NCBI GenBank assembly: GCA_019009955.1
Contig: CM032233.1
Location: forward strand, 112,702,001-112,766,000
Direction: 5' to 3'
Source of the DNA: Riptortus pedestris
Lineage: Eukaryota > Arthropoda > Insecta > Hemiptera > Alydidae
DNA: 64,000 nucleotides
How positions within the stretch are numbered: position 1 is the stretch's first letter; each line of letters opens with the position of its first letter. A program made the translations under genes and the position numbers. Of this stretch, positions 48,706 through 60,957 are shown piece by piece. The notes below the pieces were generated by a model. It ran no database searches. It saw nothing but the letters and a program-made list of their open reading frames with translations, and had not been told where the DNA came from.

Positions 48706-49424
48706 CTGTTAACGCTCTAGCGGTCGCAATTTTTGTTTGATCGTTACCAAACTCGGAATTTAATCGTTTTATGTAAAAAGGAAGATCAAGTTCGTTAATG
48801 GCTTAAATCGGACCAGTGGGAGGGGGGGGGTTTAGAGGGGGGATTTTTGAAAATTCAAAATATCTCCGTTATTATGCGTAGGCTCGAAACATTGTATAGA
48901 ATAAATCTTATTGCAAAATACATTTACTATAAATATTGCTCTATACATTTATTCTTTATCTTGAATATTAACCGAGATATTTGCATTTGTATTCTGCGTG
49001 TGATCGCCAGTAGGCTGTTCGGACTTTCCACCGAGAGCTCTGGCGGCCGTTTCCATAACTATTCGTCCCTCGTGAATAGGTTTAGAGGTTAGGTTAACTG
49101 TTTTTTGGGGCTAGAAACTGCTGGGTTATTACGCCCTAAATAATGTTTTAGGTTTAGAGGTTTCTTACTACTACAGTTGTTATTAGGCAGATTTCTCTAT
49201 TGTAAAACTTCACGTGGGAAATCTGCTTAGTTTACGCAGCCCCTGCGTGACGGACTTTTCATAAACTGGGGGATGGTTACTGCATTAAGCTTAAGGATTA
49301 TATAGTATACAAGTATAAAGAAAGAATTAAAAAAAAAGGCTCATTATATTAAATGTTATAGATAATATCAAGTGTAAATTGGGGGTGCTACAGTTCCACA
49401 GTGCCTATGGGCGAGCCGCTACTG
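48328..49424. mobile_element. hAT-type element hosting a HINE copy
   Basis: Ends CAGTGGCGGCTCG (48328-48340) and, inverted, CAGTAGCGGCTCG (49412-49424). Exact 8-base target duplication ATTACAAC at 48320-48327 and 49425-49432, as expected for hAT elements. GGGGGTGCT follows inside both ends in inverse-related positions. Without the nested HINE (48518-49259) it would be about 355 bases, a non-autonomous MITE with no transposase. Confidence 0.92.
48518..49259 (+). mobile_element. HINE-like B-type copy inside hAT
   Basis: AGCAGATTTCCCTCAAGGGA start after CTTTTTT; TA tract 48644-48700; core GTTAACGCTCTAGCGGTCGC; G-runs at 48818-48842; arm with the extra block (GTTAGGTTAACTGTTTTTTG to AATAATGTTTTAGG, about 49086-49160); right end GCAGCCCCTGCGTGACGGAC then TTTTC. 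The hAT context fixes both insertion points and shows no target duplication beyond shared T residues. Confidence 0.92.
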
Positions 49425-49433
49425 ATTACAACT

Positions 49434-49482
49434 CTATTATACGTCGGATTGTATAGAACCTATCTTATTGTAAAACTATATA

Positions 49483-49550
<68 letters not shown>

Positions 49551-50394
49551 GGTGTGTGTGTGTGTATATGCAAACGCGTTTGCAGTTTTTTTTTTTATCG
49601 CTACAAAACTCGATATTTATACGTTTTATGTGAAACTAAAGATCAAGTTCGTTAACGACTGTAATCCCTCCTACTGGTCCCGGTGGGGTGGATATAGAGG
49701 GTGGCGGGTTCGAAAATTCGAAATATCTCTTTTATTGTAAGTCTGTTCGAAAAAATGGATAGAAGCAATCTTATTACAAGTGTGATGTACTATAAATGTT
49801 GTCATATACACGTTCTCTCTATGTCGAATATTAATAGAGAAATTTGCATTTTTTAATTTTCTGTCTTTTGAGTAAACCTATGCATTTAGTCTTTGTACGT
49901 TAACAAGAAGCTAATCATGAAAAGTCCTATTTCAAGCTTAAATACCTAACATTGTTTTTAATGGGTCTTTATTACGTGAGATACATGAAGATACGTACTG
50001 TGTGTTAGATAAAATATATCATACTCGATATTTAACCGTTTAATTCAACTCTAATTTTCATATCTTCTTATATCGGACGAGGAATAGGAGGCGTTGAGGG
50101 GTTAGGTTCAACAATTCAGTATAACTCCTTTATTATTAGTCTGATCGAAACGTTTTATAAAACCAATCTTCTTAAAAAAATTGCTGATATAGTTGTTGCT
50201 CTATGCATTTTTTTCGTAACTCAAACATTAAGCGAGTTATTGTATTTTCTGTTTTTCAGGGTTCAGTAAAACTCTCTTCTATTCATCGGATTTTTACTTA
50301 GAAATAGAGAATATATGCCGAGTTGAGATTAGAAGTGTGTCATATCACCAAGAGGGAATATTGCTTAGTGCAACCCCTGCGTGACGGATTTTTA
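49434..50394 (+). mobile_element. Older HINE-like copy or tandem fragments
   Basis: A core piece (TATTATACGTCGGATTG), a long TA/TG tract (49480-49566), then hairpin-distal core, C-type arm and a second core-like block (GATATTTAACCGTTTAATTC at about 50028) end at the variant terminus (GCAACCCCTGCGTGACGGAT). Core segments appear twice, so at least two copies are fused. The hairpin end is missing. Confidence 0.7.
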
Positions 50395-50654
50395 ATTGAA
50401 CGAAGTTCGTTTTCATATTGGAATAAATATAAAAACAATTGGAAAACCTAGGAATCAGATATAATGACCAACAGGAAGTGAGCATTTGTCATGCGAAAAA
50501 ATGGAGTGAATGTAGCATTCCTTACCGGTATAAGATGGAGTGTCCGTACACAACCGAATTTCTCAACAGGAGATTGTGATCAGCGGTAGCAGATACATGA
50601 ATATGAATAAAATGTAATTAGGACAAAGTTAATTGAGATTTATATATTTATAAC
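50395..50654. other. Spacer
   Basis: No feature supported. Confidence 0.5.
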
Positions 50655-50884
50655 TCAGCAGATTTCCCACCTGCGCCACGTATTTGCATTTATCTGAAAA
50701 GGTATAAGTTCAATGAGAACAATATTTGGTATTTAAGCTTCAAATAACGTGCTTCTTGATATAACACCTTACTGTTAATATGACATAAATAGGAGTGGGG
50801 GTATACTGAGGGCCGGTAACTAAAAAATGCCAATATCTCGGTTAATAATCAAGATAGTGAAAAACACATATATCAACGTATAGA
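50655..50884 (-). mobile_element. HINE-like C-type arm fragment
   Basis: CTCAGCAGATTTCCCACCTG followed by the C arm to AATATCTCGGTTAATAATCA. The terminal GTCCGTCACG hairpin and the core are missing. Confidence 0.75.
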
Positions 50885-52961
50885 AGAATATTTGATCAAC
50901 TTATAATATAGAGCGTTTGATTGGCTTTGAGATTTGTTACATATTTTAAAAATCATAGCCAGCAAAATTAAATAGAGGTTGATTACTTTTCATGATAGGC
51001 TTATAGATATTTTTTAAATTATTAAATGAAAGCTATATTAATGCATATTTCAAACAGCCTGTAGGCCCCACCATTTCTTAGTATAATGTCATGCAGGGTT
51101 AGAGTTATCCATTTCTCAGAAGTGTAAAATAATATTTAAGGGCATCTCAAAGTGATTAATGAGCAATAGAATGGGGTTCAATGATGAATGATGGTCGGAA
51201 ATGAAGTGAAGAACTGTTCTAGAAGGGTCTGAAAGGTCGTGCACCCAACTCGAAAACTGGGTCAACCTGTTCTATCAGATGTCACAGTCTGTTTCTTTGG
51301 GACATTGATTTGGCTTTAGGCTATATCATTTAATTTATCAAGCATTAATTATACTGGTAATGTAAATATTTTTTTCTGTGCTTCCCGCCAAAAAACAGTG
51401 ATTAAAATAATTGCTCACCCCTGCACTAGAGCATTATAAACGAGATATGCGCAAATAACTATAGCGTGAGCCAACAAATTATTGGGTACCAGCTCCTAAA
51501 CCAAACAAGACAATACTTGGTATGTAAATGAGCATCAACTGCTCCTATATAATATAAGCTGTATTAACATATCTAGGGGTTTTTCTGCAAAAAATGCACC
51601 AAACACTAATTTTATTATTTAGAGTAACTTTTGTTATATACGTTTTTATCAAATAAAAATCCATATACATGATATGCTCATTAAACTTTATTTTATTCTG
51701 GCATATTATGACAGATGACTTAACGTTTTTAAACTTGTATGACAGTTCTTCTAAGTATGGTTCGGTTTCGTGGGGAGATAATGAATCTCCACCTTCTTAA
51801 TCAAAATCAAGTCATTGTTACGTAACATAGATCAAAGTTATATATTATCCTCTTTTACGAGAATTATTGTAACATTCGTATTGTTTAATTTATAGAATTA
51901 CTCAAGTTACAATAATTTCCACAACATCCTGGGTAAAGGGGTAAATAATGTTCCGCAATTTTTTCATTGCTATCGATGATTCTTATTTATATTGTGCACC
52001 TTATTTTCAATAATGAAAAGGGATGGATTTTACTCATAATGTTTTGCACTTCGTACTGGGATTGAATAGTAACCGCTTAACGTTTAGCGTGACTGACTCA
52101 GCAATGTACAACCTCGATTGCCCGTGTATTTAAGTAGTGAGTAATAAGTTCGACGTATATTTCCTGTTAACCAAGGAGGCCCCGGGGTATCACCGAAAAT
52201 TACCAGAGGTATACTTAATAAATGGAATGCATTCTTTTCCCTTTGATACAAGAGTAACATTACAGGCTCATATGTCCATTTTCCTCCTTTGTGAAATTTC
52301 TCAAATATATGTCATGCAAGACCGGAGGAATATAAAAATTCCATGAAAAGACTTCAGAGAACTCTGTTCAGAACTGGTCTCTACGCGCATATACAAACAT
52401 AATAGCTGGATTGTCAAAGTAAATTTAAGGTATTGTTAGACCGTGTCTTTCCACAGCAAGTTAGCCCATAGAAAAGGATAAAAATCTGACGCTCAAGTAC
52501 ATATAAGAACAGGTTTAGGGAGTCTGATTTAGATCATGAGTCTTACGTAATGTTTAAAGGTATTAAACATCACCCTTGACATACATGATTTTAAATATAT
52601 ATATATATATATCCCTTTGAATGTTAATCTGAATATTCCTATAAATTTTAGTTTATATTAAAACTAGATTTCATAGATTCAGTGAAGATAAATTGGTATT
52701 TATTTCATAATTGGATAGATTTCATCCTGCTTAATAGATCATAGTGTAATTTTCTGATTTTTACGGAAAGAAGAAATGAGCAAAAGATTTGGGAACTCTG
52801 GGAACCTAGTTCTTTAGAAGCATGAGTAGCGGTTAATGTAATTCATTTTGTTTTATGAATTAATGCTTAATACCTGAAAACATAAACATTTTATTTGAAT
52901 CTGGTTCTTTTCTATGAATTTTCATGTTTCCCGTAGACTCCACCCATATCAATAATACTAG
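50885..52961. other. No gene; possible SINE head
   Basis: About 2 kb of AT-rich DNA. A tRNA-like stretch lies on the minus strand at about 52040-52110 (box B-like TTACTATTCAATCCCAGTAC, box A-like TGAGTCAGTCACGC); weak. The 69-codon frame at 52137-52346 is not recognised. A small TA run is at 52593-52610. Confidence 0.4.
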
Positions 52962-53395
52962 AAAAGTCCGTCACGTATGTGATACGTATACTAATCTGAT
53001 TTACTTCTTTACCGTGAATATTAAGTGAATAAATACAATTGGTATGAGAAATCTTTCCGTCAATTTTAATAACTTCCTAACGGAAAGCGTCTGAAATGTC
53101 AGTCAAACAGGTCTGTCAACCAACAAATAGATAGAAATATTTTTCACCTGGAAGAAAAACCATTACAGAAATATATCTGTATATAGCATATTAATTTAAT
53201 TGAAAACTATTTTCTATATCTAGTGCTGTCATTTATAATGAATTGGAATAATGTTTATCTCAATCACTCAAATTTTAGTAACTTTAGAACATAAGAAGGG
53301 GAGGGGGTGTCAACAGTTATATATCTCACAAAGTAAAAGTTCAATGAAAACATGAATACGACCTCAGTAGCTGATTTCCCTCGAGGGAAATCTGC
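52962..53395 (-). mobile_element. HINE-like D-type copy, core deleted
   Basis: AAAAGTCCGTCACGTATGTG (inner hairpin lost), D arm in full (GGAAAGCGTCTGAAATGTCA, AATTGAAAACTATTTTCTAT), then a jump near 53350 directly to GAATACGACCTCAGTAGCTG and the hairpin end GATTTCCCTCGAGGGAAATC then TGC. The core and TA tract are missing, while the hairpin is still a perfect palindrome with a compensated centre (TCGA). Confidence 0.85.
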
Positions 53396-53468
53396 AAAAA
53401 TATCTTCGCAAGGTTGTACAAGGGTTTCTACGCCAACTACAGGAATTTCCATATTTCTTCCTTGTTTT

Positions 53469-53587
53469 AGCAGATTCCCTCCATGAGAAATAATCTACTG
53501 AGCTTGTACTCATCACGCCATGACAAAACATTCTTCAAATTTCCATCGATGCTACCCAGGAGTTGACGAAAATGAGGTTCATTCAAA

Positions 53588-53653
<66 letters not shown>

Positions 53654-53850
53654 TTGTCTGTTGCCACTCTAACGGTCACAATTTTTGTTTGATCATTACC
53701 AAAGTCGATACAAAAGTCTCAGATACTAAAAACATTTCATGTAAAACTAATGATCAAGTTTTAACGACTGAAACCAATCCAGGGGTGAGAGTTTAGAGGG
53801 GTAAAATAAAAAATTAGTGATACCCCTTTTGTCATGAGTAAGATGGAAAA
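53469..53850 (+). mobile_element. HINE-like copy, right side lost
   Basis: AGCAGATTCCCTCCATGAGA (decayed hairpin), GGAGTTGACGAAAATGAGGT, TA tract 53596-53651, core to about 53850. No right terminus. Confidence 0.8.
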
Positions 53851-54151
53851 TGATATAACAAATCTTGATTCAAATCCCAATTTTCTAAAAACCTTATTCT
53901 ATACATTGTTTATTTCTTGTTCATTAGTCAATGAAAATATTCTGACTTATAAAAAGTAGTCTATAGACCTACTTTGGACTTGAAAACAATTTCAATGGTT
54001 TGAAATTCGAATATATCTAAGATTAAGCCACTACTCAATCGCTTAAATAATTCCATCATCACTCACGGACTCGAGATCTATGCTATCCAACATTCTGGAA
54101 AAACACATATATTTCTTGATTACCAAAGAATATTCTCACATCCTCAAGGGG
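53851..54151. other. Spacer
   Basis: No feature supported. Confidence 0.5.
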
Positions 54152-54279
54152 AATATTCTCTCTTAAGGGAAATCAGCTATTGAGGTTGTACTCATGACAC
54201 GATTTTCGAAAAATGGCTTCAAATGTCCATTGATCCTACCTCGGAGGTGACGAAAATGAGGTCCATTCACAAAAAATCA

Positions 54280-54321
<42 letters not shown>

Positions 54322-54385
54322 TGTTAACGCTCAAGCAGTTGCAAGTTTTGTTTGATCGTTACCAAACTTGACATTTATATTTCGT
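54152..54385 (+). mobile_element. HINE-like hairpin-end fragment
   Basis: CTCTCTTAAGGGAAATCAGC, GGTTGTACTCATGACACG, TA tract 54288-54318, then GTTAACGCTCAAGCAGTTGC and a break at about 54385. Confidence 0.8.
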
Positions 54386-54915
54386 TAGTTCTCGAAAGAC
54401 AATTGAAATATATACAATAACTACATTTTTCCCTGGAATTTTGTTAGAAATCATTTTTCTTTACTAACATATCTTGTTTCGAGACTATTGCTTCCCAAAG
54501 ATTACTTTTTGGGCATCTTACGACCATTTCAATGGCACACCATACCACTTGTATTATTTATTAATCCTTCCTTGCAATTCCCGTACTTTTTCTGACCGTT
54601 CAAGAAAGTTACCTTACTTCTAAGCTGTTAGAAAATACACATAAGAATTGAGTACAATTAACTAATTGGATTTTGAACGAACCGCAAAGAAATTACAAGG
54701 TTTCTCACTAATTGACTATCTGAGAGTCAATGGTAAAATAAATAATACCAGCTATTTCCGAGAGATTCGAGGCGTGGTTCTTTCGCTAACCTAACCTTTA
54801 CTTTCACGGGTCAGTGCCGTCCCCCGTTCACACTCAGCCAGCGAACCAGCCAATGCTAAATGTTTACCTTCATTTCCTATACTTTATACTTCTTTGCCAT
54901 GCAACGAACATTTTC
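54386..54915. other. No gene recognised
   Basis: Spacer; nothing recognised. Confidence 0.5.
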
Positions 54916-55808
54916 GCATATTTCCCGTAAGGGAAATCAGCTATTAAGGTCGTACTCATGACGCCATTTTTCAAAAATTTCTTCAAATGTCCATCGATCC
55001 TACCCAAATGACGAAAATGATATATATATATTTGTCTGTTACCATAGCGGTCATAATTTTTGTTTGTTACCAAACTAGATATTTAAACGTTTTATGTAAA
55101 AAGACAGATCAAGTTCGTTAACGTCCAAAATTGGAGGGGGGGGGTGTTTAGAGAAAGGGATTTTCGAAAATTCGAAATATCTCCGTTACTATAAGTCGGA
55201 TCGAAAAAAATGTATAGAATCAATCTTATAGCAAATTAAATGTTCTATAAATATTATATACATTTATTCCCTATCTTGATTATTAACCGACATATTTGCA
55301 TTTTCCAGTATTCAGCTTTTATCAAACCCTCACTTCTACTCATGTTACATAAACAATACTCGGTTACGTAATAAACCACATCATTCGAAGAGTAAATACA
55401 AAATATTGTTTTTAAGAAACTTTTATTATACGAGATACATGCAAATATGTTTTGGTGACCCCCCCCCCCCTTCCCTTCTTACGTATTCGGACTACTTACA
55501 TTTGATTGATTGAGACAAAAATTATTCGGATTCATTATATTTATAATACTAGATCTAGTAAATAGTTTTCAATCAAATTAATACGTTATATTCTTATATA
55601 TTACAGTAATTGTTTTTCTTTCCGGTAAGAAGTTGGCAGAAGTATTTTACATTTCAGATGCTTTCCGTCGTGAGGTTTCTTATTATCATTTGTGTTTATT
55701 CACTTAATATTCATGGTGGTGTTGTTTTACCGCTATGTACATTTATCTGTTGTTAAACCTCACGCGGGAAATCTGCTTAGTTTATGCAGCCCCTGCGTGA
55801 CGGATTTT
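54916..55808 (+). mobile_element. HINE-like D-type copy, full length
   Basis: GCATATTTCCCGTAAGGGAA (hairpin still paired), very short TA tract at 55021-55030, core with nine-G run, D arm (CTGGTGACC-class, C-run at 55459-55470), and terminus GGGAAATCTGCTTAGTTTAT ... CCTGCGTGACGGATTTT. About 890 bases. Confidence 0.88.
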
Positions 55809-56369
55809 GGTTATTTTAGTGAATATTTCATAACTATTGAATATGGGCATGGAAATCAAAATGTGGTAAATGTTTGTATTATTATAGGTATTAGATGTGG
55901 CATGATGGGGTAAATGCTAGAGATCTCTGGATCACGGAAATGTTACTATGAATTTAATAACAATAAATTAACACAAGCCAGTCCTCGTCAAGCGTATGTG
56001 TTCTGGAGTGACATTTATCTGGATGGTACAGAAAGGTGAACCTGGTGAATGGTATATTTTAGGACTTTAGTCTCTGCTTGGCAGCATGGCTGTGCAATTC
56101 AAAAAAATTACTTTGATTAATAGGGATTAGTCCATGCTAGAAATCACAGTTATTAATTAAAGATTTACTAATATATTTATACATATTTTTTAACAAGGTT
56201 TACAATACTCAGTATATACATTCAAATTCTAACCATTTATCTTTAGCGCAAAAAGTTAATAGACTAGGAGGGGCTAAAAAATACAGATGTCTGACTGATT
56301 AGATGAACTCTGGAAATAGGACTGAATGGATTCAGGTTAGGGGAATACCCCAAAGACAAAGTCCCGTTT
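55809..56369. other. No gene recognised
   Basis: Spacer; nothing recognised. Confidence 0.5.
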
Positions 56370-56500
56370 AGCTTAAGGGAAATGAGCAATTGAGGTTGTA
56401 GTGTTGAGTAGTCATGACACGATTTTTGAAAAATGGCTTCAAATGCCCATCGATCCTATCCAGGAGATGACGAAAATGAAGTCCGTTTATAACTATGTTT
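56370..56500 (+). mobile_element. HINE-like hairpin-side fragment
   Basis: GCTTAAGGGAAATGAGCAAT, then GGTTGTAGTGTTGAGTAGTC (an 11-base insertion relative to the family) and CCAGGAGATGACGAAAATGA. It stops at a short TA-poor stretch where an ACTAGCTAAGGTACCCGG string (56506 on), resembling an RTE-like start, begins. Confidence 0.7.
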
Positions 56501-56798
56501 ATACTAGCTAAGGTACCCGGTTTCACTGGGGAAACCATTTGAGGCTGAATGTTGATGATATTTCTTTTCTCGAGGCTTCAATCGTCTGGGCGTATAGATT
56601 TCCCGTAAGGGTCAGGTAGGGGACTTATGGAACAGAAATTTTTGTTTTGCAAAATAAATTAATATGAGTACCTAATCAATCCCTCTCCACTGTTGGACAC
56701 ACCGTGAATAATTCAAATCATAATCATGGATAACATTCATTATAACTAATTATCATCTATAATGTTCATATTTCCTGACAAACCCAATCTGAACCTAG
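56501..56798. other. Possible RTE-like 5' scrap, otherwise empty
   Basis: ACTAGCTAAGGTACCCGGTT at about 56506 resembles the start of the remnant at 38877. The body is not recognisable after about 100 bases. Confidence 0.35.
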
Positions 56799-56828
56799 TT
56801 ATAAACATAACATTATATATATAATAGT

Positions 56829-57065
56829 AATTGTGAGTAGAAAAAAAATACAAAATTTCGCAGGAAGCTGAATATTTTTGAAAGTATTCATCTTGTGCAT
56901 AAAAAATCCGTCATACGTGAAGTTCTTTAATTTATTTTTGAAAAAAGAATATTTTTTAATAGATCTGATACATTCGGGCAGCGCGTTAAAGAGTTTTACT
57001 CCTGAAAAAGATACGCTTTTCTCGAAATAAATATGTTTGTGGTTGCGGGTTTGAAGCATATTCAT
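56829..57065 (-). pseudogene. Non-LTR retrotransposon ORF2 C-terminus, candidate
   Basis: About 75 codons: TRNHKHIYFEKSVSFSGVKL then FNALPECIRSIKKYSFFKNK and LKNF. The G(V)KLFN.LPE.I...S...FK..LK pattern is the usual C-terminal tail of CR1/Daphne-like reverse transcriptases. No polymerase domain is nearby, so it is a 3' fragment. Confidence 0.6.
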
Positions 57066-57703
57066 TTATCTTGTTTTATGATTATGCGTTATACTGTTTT
57101 TGTAAAATAAGTTCATGTTTTGTGATTTTATTTTGGAAACATGATGTATGATTTTAATTTAGAAAAAAACTTACTTAAGCAATCTAGTTGAACAAGTATT
57201 ATCATCAGTTGTTATTTTCAGTAACTAAATATTATCAGAGTTATTTTTATTATTATTTTTATCAGGTTTAGGCGAATCCTCATTCTTACAAATTTTCAGC
57301 TGACATGTAAATATCTTCTTCAAAGATCATTAAATAATATATGTTAAGCCTAAATACCATGTATTGATACCAGGCCGTTCCTATACAGAATTGAAGAATA
57401 GTGACTGCCTTGGTAGAAGAGGTCGTATGGAATGTAGTCACTGAAATTTTATTCTTTAACCAATTACATCTGTTGAGGCACTTAATCACGTAGAATGAAA
57501 CTTCAAGAAACTCATTTTTTGAACTAACTATTTTTTTTTTACTACATTCAGCCAATAAACACGAACGAAGGTTCAATTAACATTAATTACAAAATGTTTC
57601 TCGGTGGTAAATATGGCTGTTATTAGGATTCATGTCCAAGTGGAAAATCAGTTTAATTCCCTGGTCCATAGGCCCTATTTAAAATTGTTTCACTATTATT
57701 TTT
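57066..57703. other. No gene recognised
   Basis: AT-rich. A 96-codon minus-strand frame at 57286-57576 has no motif that I recognise. Confidence 0.4.
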
Positions 57704-57832
57704 AGCATATTCTCCTTATGGGGAATCAACTATTGAGGTCGTACTCATTATATGATTTTCGTAAAATTTCTTCATCAATCCTACCCAGGAGATGACGAAA
57801 ATGAGGTCCGTTCAAATGTTTTATATGTACGA

Positions 57833-57908
<76 letters not shown>

Positions 57909-58680
57909 CTGTTAACGCCCTATCGGTCGAAAGTTTTGTTTGGTCATTACCAAACTCGATCTTTAAACGTTTTATATAAAAAGACAGATCATGTTCTCTA
58001 ATGGCTGTAAGCAGACCCTTGGTAGGGGGGGTGGGCTTAGAGGGCGGGCTTTTCTAAAAGTCGATACAGCTCCAATACTAAACGTCGGTTCAAAACCCAA
58101 TGAGAACCAGTCTTATTGCAAATTAAGTGTACTATAAATGTTGTTATATACAATTATTCTTTATCTTGAATATTAACCGAGATATTTGCATTTTTCAGAT
58201 TTCAGCAAACCCCCCTTCTACTCATGTTATATAAACAATACTCTGTTATGTAATAAACCACATTATTGGAAGCTTATATACCATAAATAGTTTTCAAAAG
58301 ACCTTTTTTATACGAGATAAATGCAAATATGTTATGGTGACCCCCCCCCCCCCTTCTTAAGTTCTTGGACTACTAATATTTGATTGATTGAGATAAAAAT
58401 TATTCTAACCCATTATAAATTACAGTACTAGATATAGCAAATAGATTTAAATAAAATTAATATGATATATTTCCGTAATTGTTTTTCTTTCCTGTGAGAA
58501 GTTGGCACACCTGTTTGTTTACGTTTCAGGTGCTTCCCGTCTGGAGGTTTCTTATTATCGTTTGTATTTATTCGCTTATGTTGACGGTGCTATTGAGTTA
58601 CCAGTATGTAGATTTATCTATTGTTAAACATCACGAGAGAAATCTGCTTCGTTTACGCAGCCCCTTCGTGGCGGACTTTT
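57704..58680 (+). mobile_element. HINE-like D-type copy, full length
   Basis: AGCATATTCTCCTTATGGGG (decayed hairpin), TA tract 57834-57902, core with G-run at 58023-58045, D arm with C-run at 58341-58353, and terminus GCAGCCCCTTCGTGGCGGAC then TTTT. At about 977 bases it is one of the longest copies. Confidence 0.9.
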
Positions 58681-59498
58681 TGAATCATTCTTCCTGGCTC
58701 ATATCATAAAACATATAAAAGCTTCTTTGGTCCAAATACAGGAGACTGAAAAGTGGACACCTTGTACATTGACTCAGTCCATGTAGTTCGTTGAGTAGCT
58801 ATCTAGGCCAAGGGTGTCCAGTAAAAGAGAGCTGAGACACAGGCGCGCAATCATTGTTCTCTCCTTACAAAACAGCCTTCCTGTCTCATTTCTTACATAT
58901 TACCAACTCATATCACATTGGTCCGTTGATCTGAACCGTTTCTCCAGGCAAGATATACTTTGAGCTTATATCCCTTCAGGGAAATCAGTTACCGAGGTTA
59001 AACTATTGACGCGATCTTCGAAAAAAGTCCTTAAAAATCATCGATCCTGCCTGAGAGATGACGATAGTGAAGTGCGTTCGAAATTATATAAATAATAGAA
59101 AGTTTAGCCAAAATGAATTTATTTTATTTTTGAATGACAAAGATTGGCAGGCCCTTCATAAATATCTATGTGTTGCACAGAGATATAGGAAGTTACTAGT
59201 AGCTGAGTATAATGGATAAGTTTTTCTATTTATTATTTTTTTCCCTTTTATTTGTAAATAAATATTAATAATTAGTTTATTTTTTGTTGATTTTTAAAGA
59301 TAGAATTCTTATAAAAGATTATTTGTTTTATTTAGAATATTGTAATGCTGTGTTAATATATCTATATAGCAATAATCAATCATGCTGATTAATAATTTAG
59401 TAAATAATGGCTGAACTCAACAGACGGACTTATGAGTCCATGTTTATGTATGTTATATATAGTATAAGGAAAGATGTTATTATGATAACTTAATTGTA
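58681..59498. other. Spacer with HINE-like scrap
   Basis: A hairpin-side fragment in plus orientation lies at 58968-59095 (TATCCCTTCAGGGAAATCAG ... GAGAGATGACGATAGTGAAG). The rest is AT-rich with no gene. Confidence 0.6.
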
Positions 59499-59849
59499 CA
59501 GGGTGCGGCAGAAAGGACGGGCGGTTTTTAAAAAGTTATAGAACAGTTAATTTTTACTCAAAAACAAATTTATTGATGCAATAAGGTTCACAAGAAAATA
59601 GCATTTGAGACAGTCAAGTGTGGAAAATAACCTCAGGCATGTGGTGGCCGAAATCGTTGATGCAGTGCTGGAGGCGTTCATGGAAGTTCGCATAGACTCT
59701 CTCCGACATTGCTCCCTCAACTTGTGCGACTTCCACGCGAATTTCGTCCTTCAATTCGTCCAGAGTTCGGGGCTTGTGTCCGTATACTCTAGCCATCCTG
59801 CTGGAACCACACACGTCGGGTTGGGACACAAGCCCCGAACTCTGGGATA
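59499..59849 (-). pseudogene. Tc1/mariner-type element, 5' lost, rearranged
   Basis: Right terminus CAGGGTGCGGCAGAAAGGAC at 59499 preceded by TA. On the minus strand the transposase C-terminus is PRTLDELKDEIRVEVAQVEG, then RVYANFHERLQHCINDFG. Upstream, VWFQQDG (59813-59793), which holds the second catalytic Asp of the DDE/D core, is joined after a few codons to RVYGHKPRTL, so the segment between is deleted. A 22-base inverted duplication (59760-59781 and 59824-59845) flanks the joint. The left end and N-terminus are missing. Confidence 0.85.
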
Positions 59850-60545
59850 GAAAGTTCAGAATATCTCCAATCGTAATGCAAATGCAATAATCAATAAATG
59901 TTGTTCTAGATACTTTTTCTTTTATCTTGAATATTAACCAAGGCCTTGCCTTTTTAGCAGATTTCCCTAAAGGGAAATAAGCTATTGAGGTTGTACTAAT
60001 AACACGATTTTCGAAAAACGTCCTCAAATGCCCTTCGATCCTACCTAGTAGGTGACGAAAATGAGAAACATTCAAAATTATATATATATATATATATTTT
60101 CTCTGTTACCATTGCGGTCGCAAACTTTGTTTTATCGTTAACAAACTCTATATATAAGTGGTTCATGCAAAACTAAGAATTGAGTTCGTTAATGGCTGAA
60201 ATTGAACCAGTGGAAGGGGGGGGGGTTGAGTGGGCGGAATTACGAAAATTCGAAATATCTCCGTTATTATACGTCAAATCGAAAAATTGTATATAATTAA
60301 TCATATTACAAATTAAAGTTACTATACATATTTTTATATACATTTATTCTCTATTTTGAATATTAACAGAGATATTTTGATTTTTTAGATTTCATCAGTA
60401 AGTAAACCCCCACTCCTATTCATGTCATATTAACAATAAGCTGTTTTATCATGAACCACATTATTCTACGCTTATATACCAAACCTTTTTTCAAGAGACA
60501 TTATTATGCAACATAAATGCAAATTCGTTCTGTGATGGCGTCATC
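59850..60545 (+). mobile_element. HINE-like core scrap followed by C-type copy
   Basis: 59850-59950 is a core fragment (ATATCTCCAATCGTAATGCA ... ATATTAACCAAGG). A new hairpin end starts at 59956 (AGCAGATTTCCCTAAAGGGA), with a short TA tract (60074-60097), core, a ten-G run at 60216-60226, and a C arm to about 60545. The right terminus is absent. Confidence 0.82.
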
Positions 60546-60574
60546 AATTAGGATTTTTTGTTTCAAATCAAAAA

Positions 60575-60808
60575 TATTTATTTGATCGATATCATACTTG
60601 ATATTTAACCTTTCCTTCCAACACTAACCATAGGAGGCTGAATTCGGACCTCAAATATTGGGGATTTAGAGGGGGGGATTCGAACATTCATCCCCCCCCC
60701 TTGAAAACGAACTTGATGTTTAGTTTAAAATAAACCGTTTAAATATCGAGTTTGGTACAGATCAAACAAAAATTGCAAACACGAGAGTGGTAACATATAT
60801 ATATATAT

Positions 60809-60878
<70 letters not shown>

Positions 60879-60957
60879 ACATTTGTGAGAATATTTCGAA
60901 AATCGTGTAATGAGTTCAAACTCAATTGATGATTTCCCTAAAGGACAATCTTCTAAA
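60575..60957 (-). mobile_element. HINE-like inverted pair, tail to tail
   Basis: A plus-oriented core piece up to the G-run (60663-60680) meets a minus-oriented copy at CATCCCCCCCCC (60691-60701). The minus copy has AACGAACTTGATG-class core, TA tract 60796-60876, and hairpin end GATTTCCCTAAAGGACAATC then TTCT at about 60951. The joint lies between a G-run and a C-run, an inverted homopolymer pair. Confidence 0.75.
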
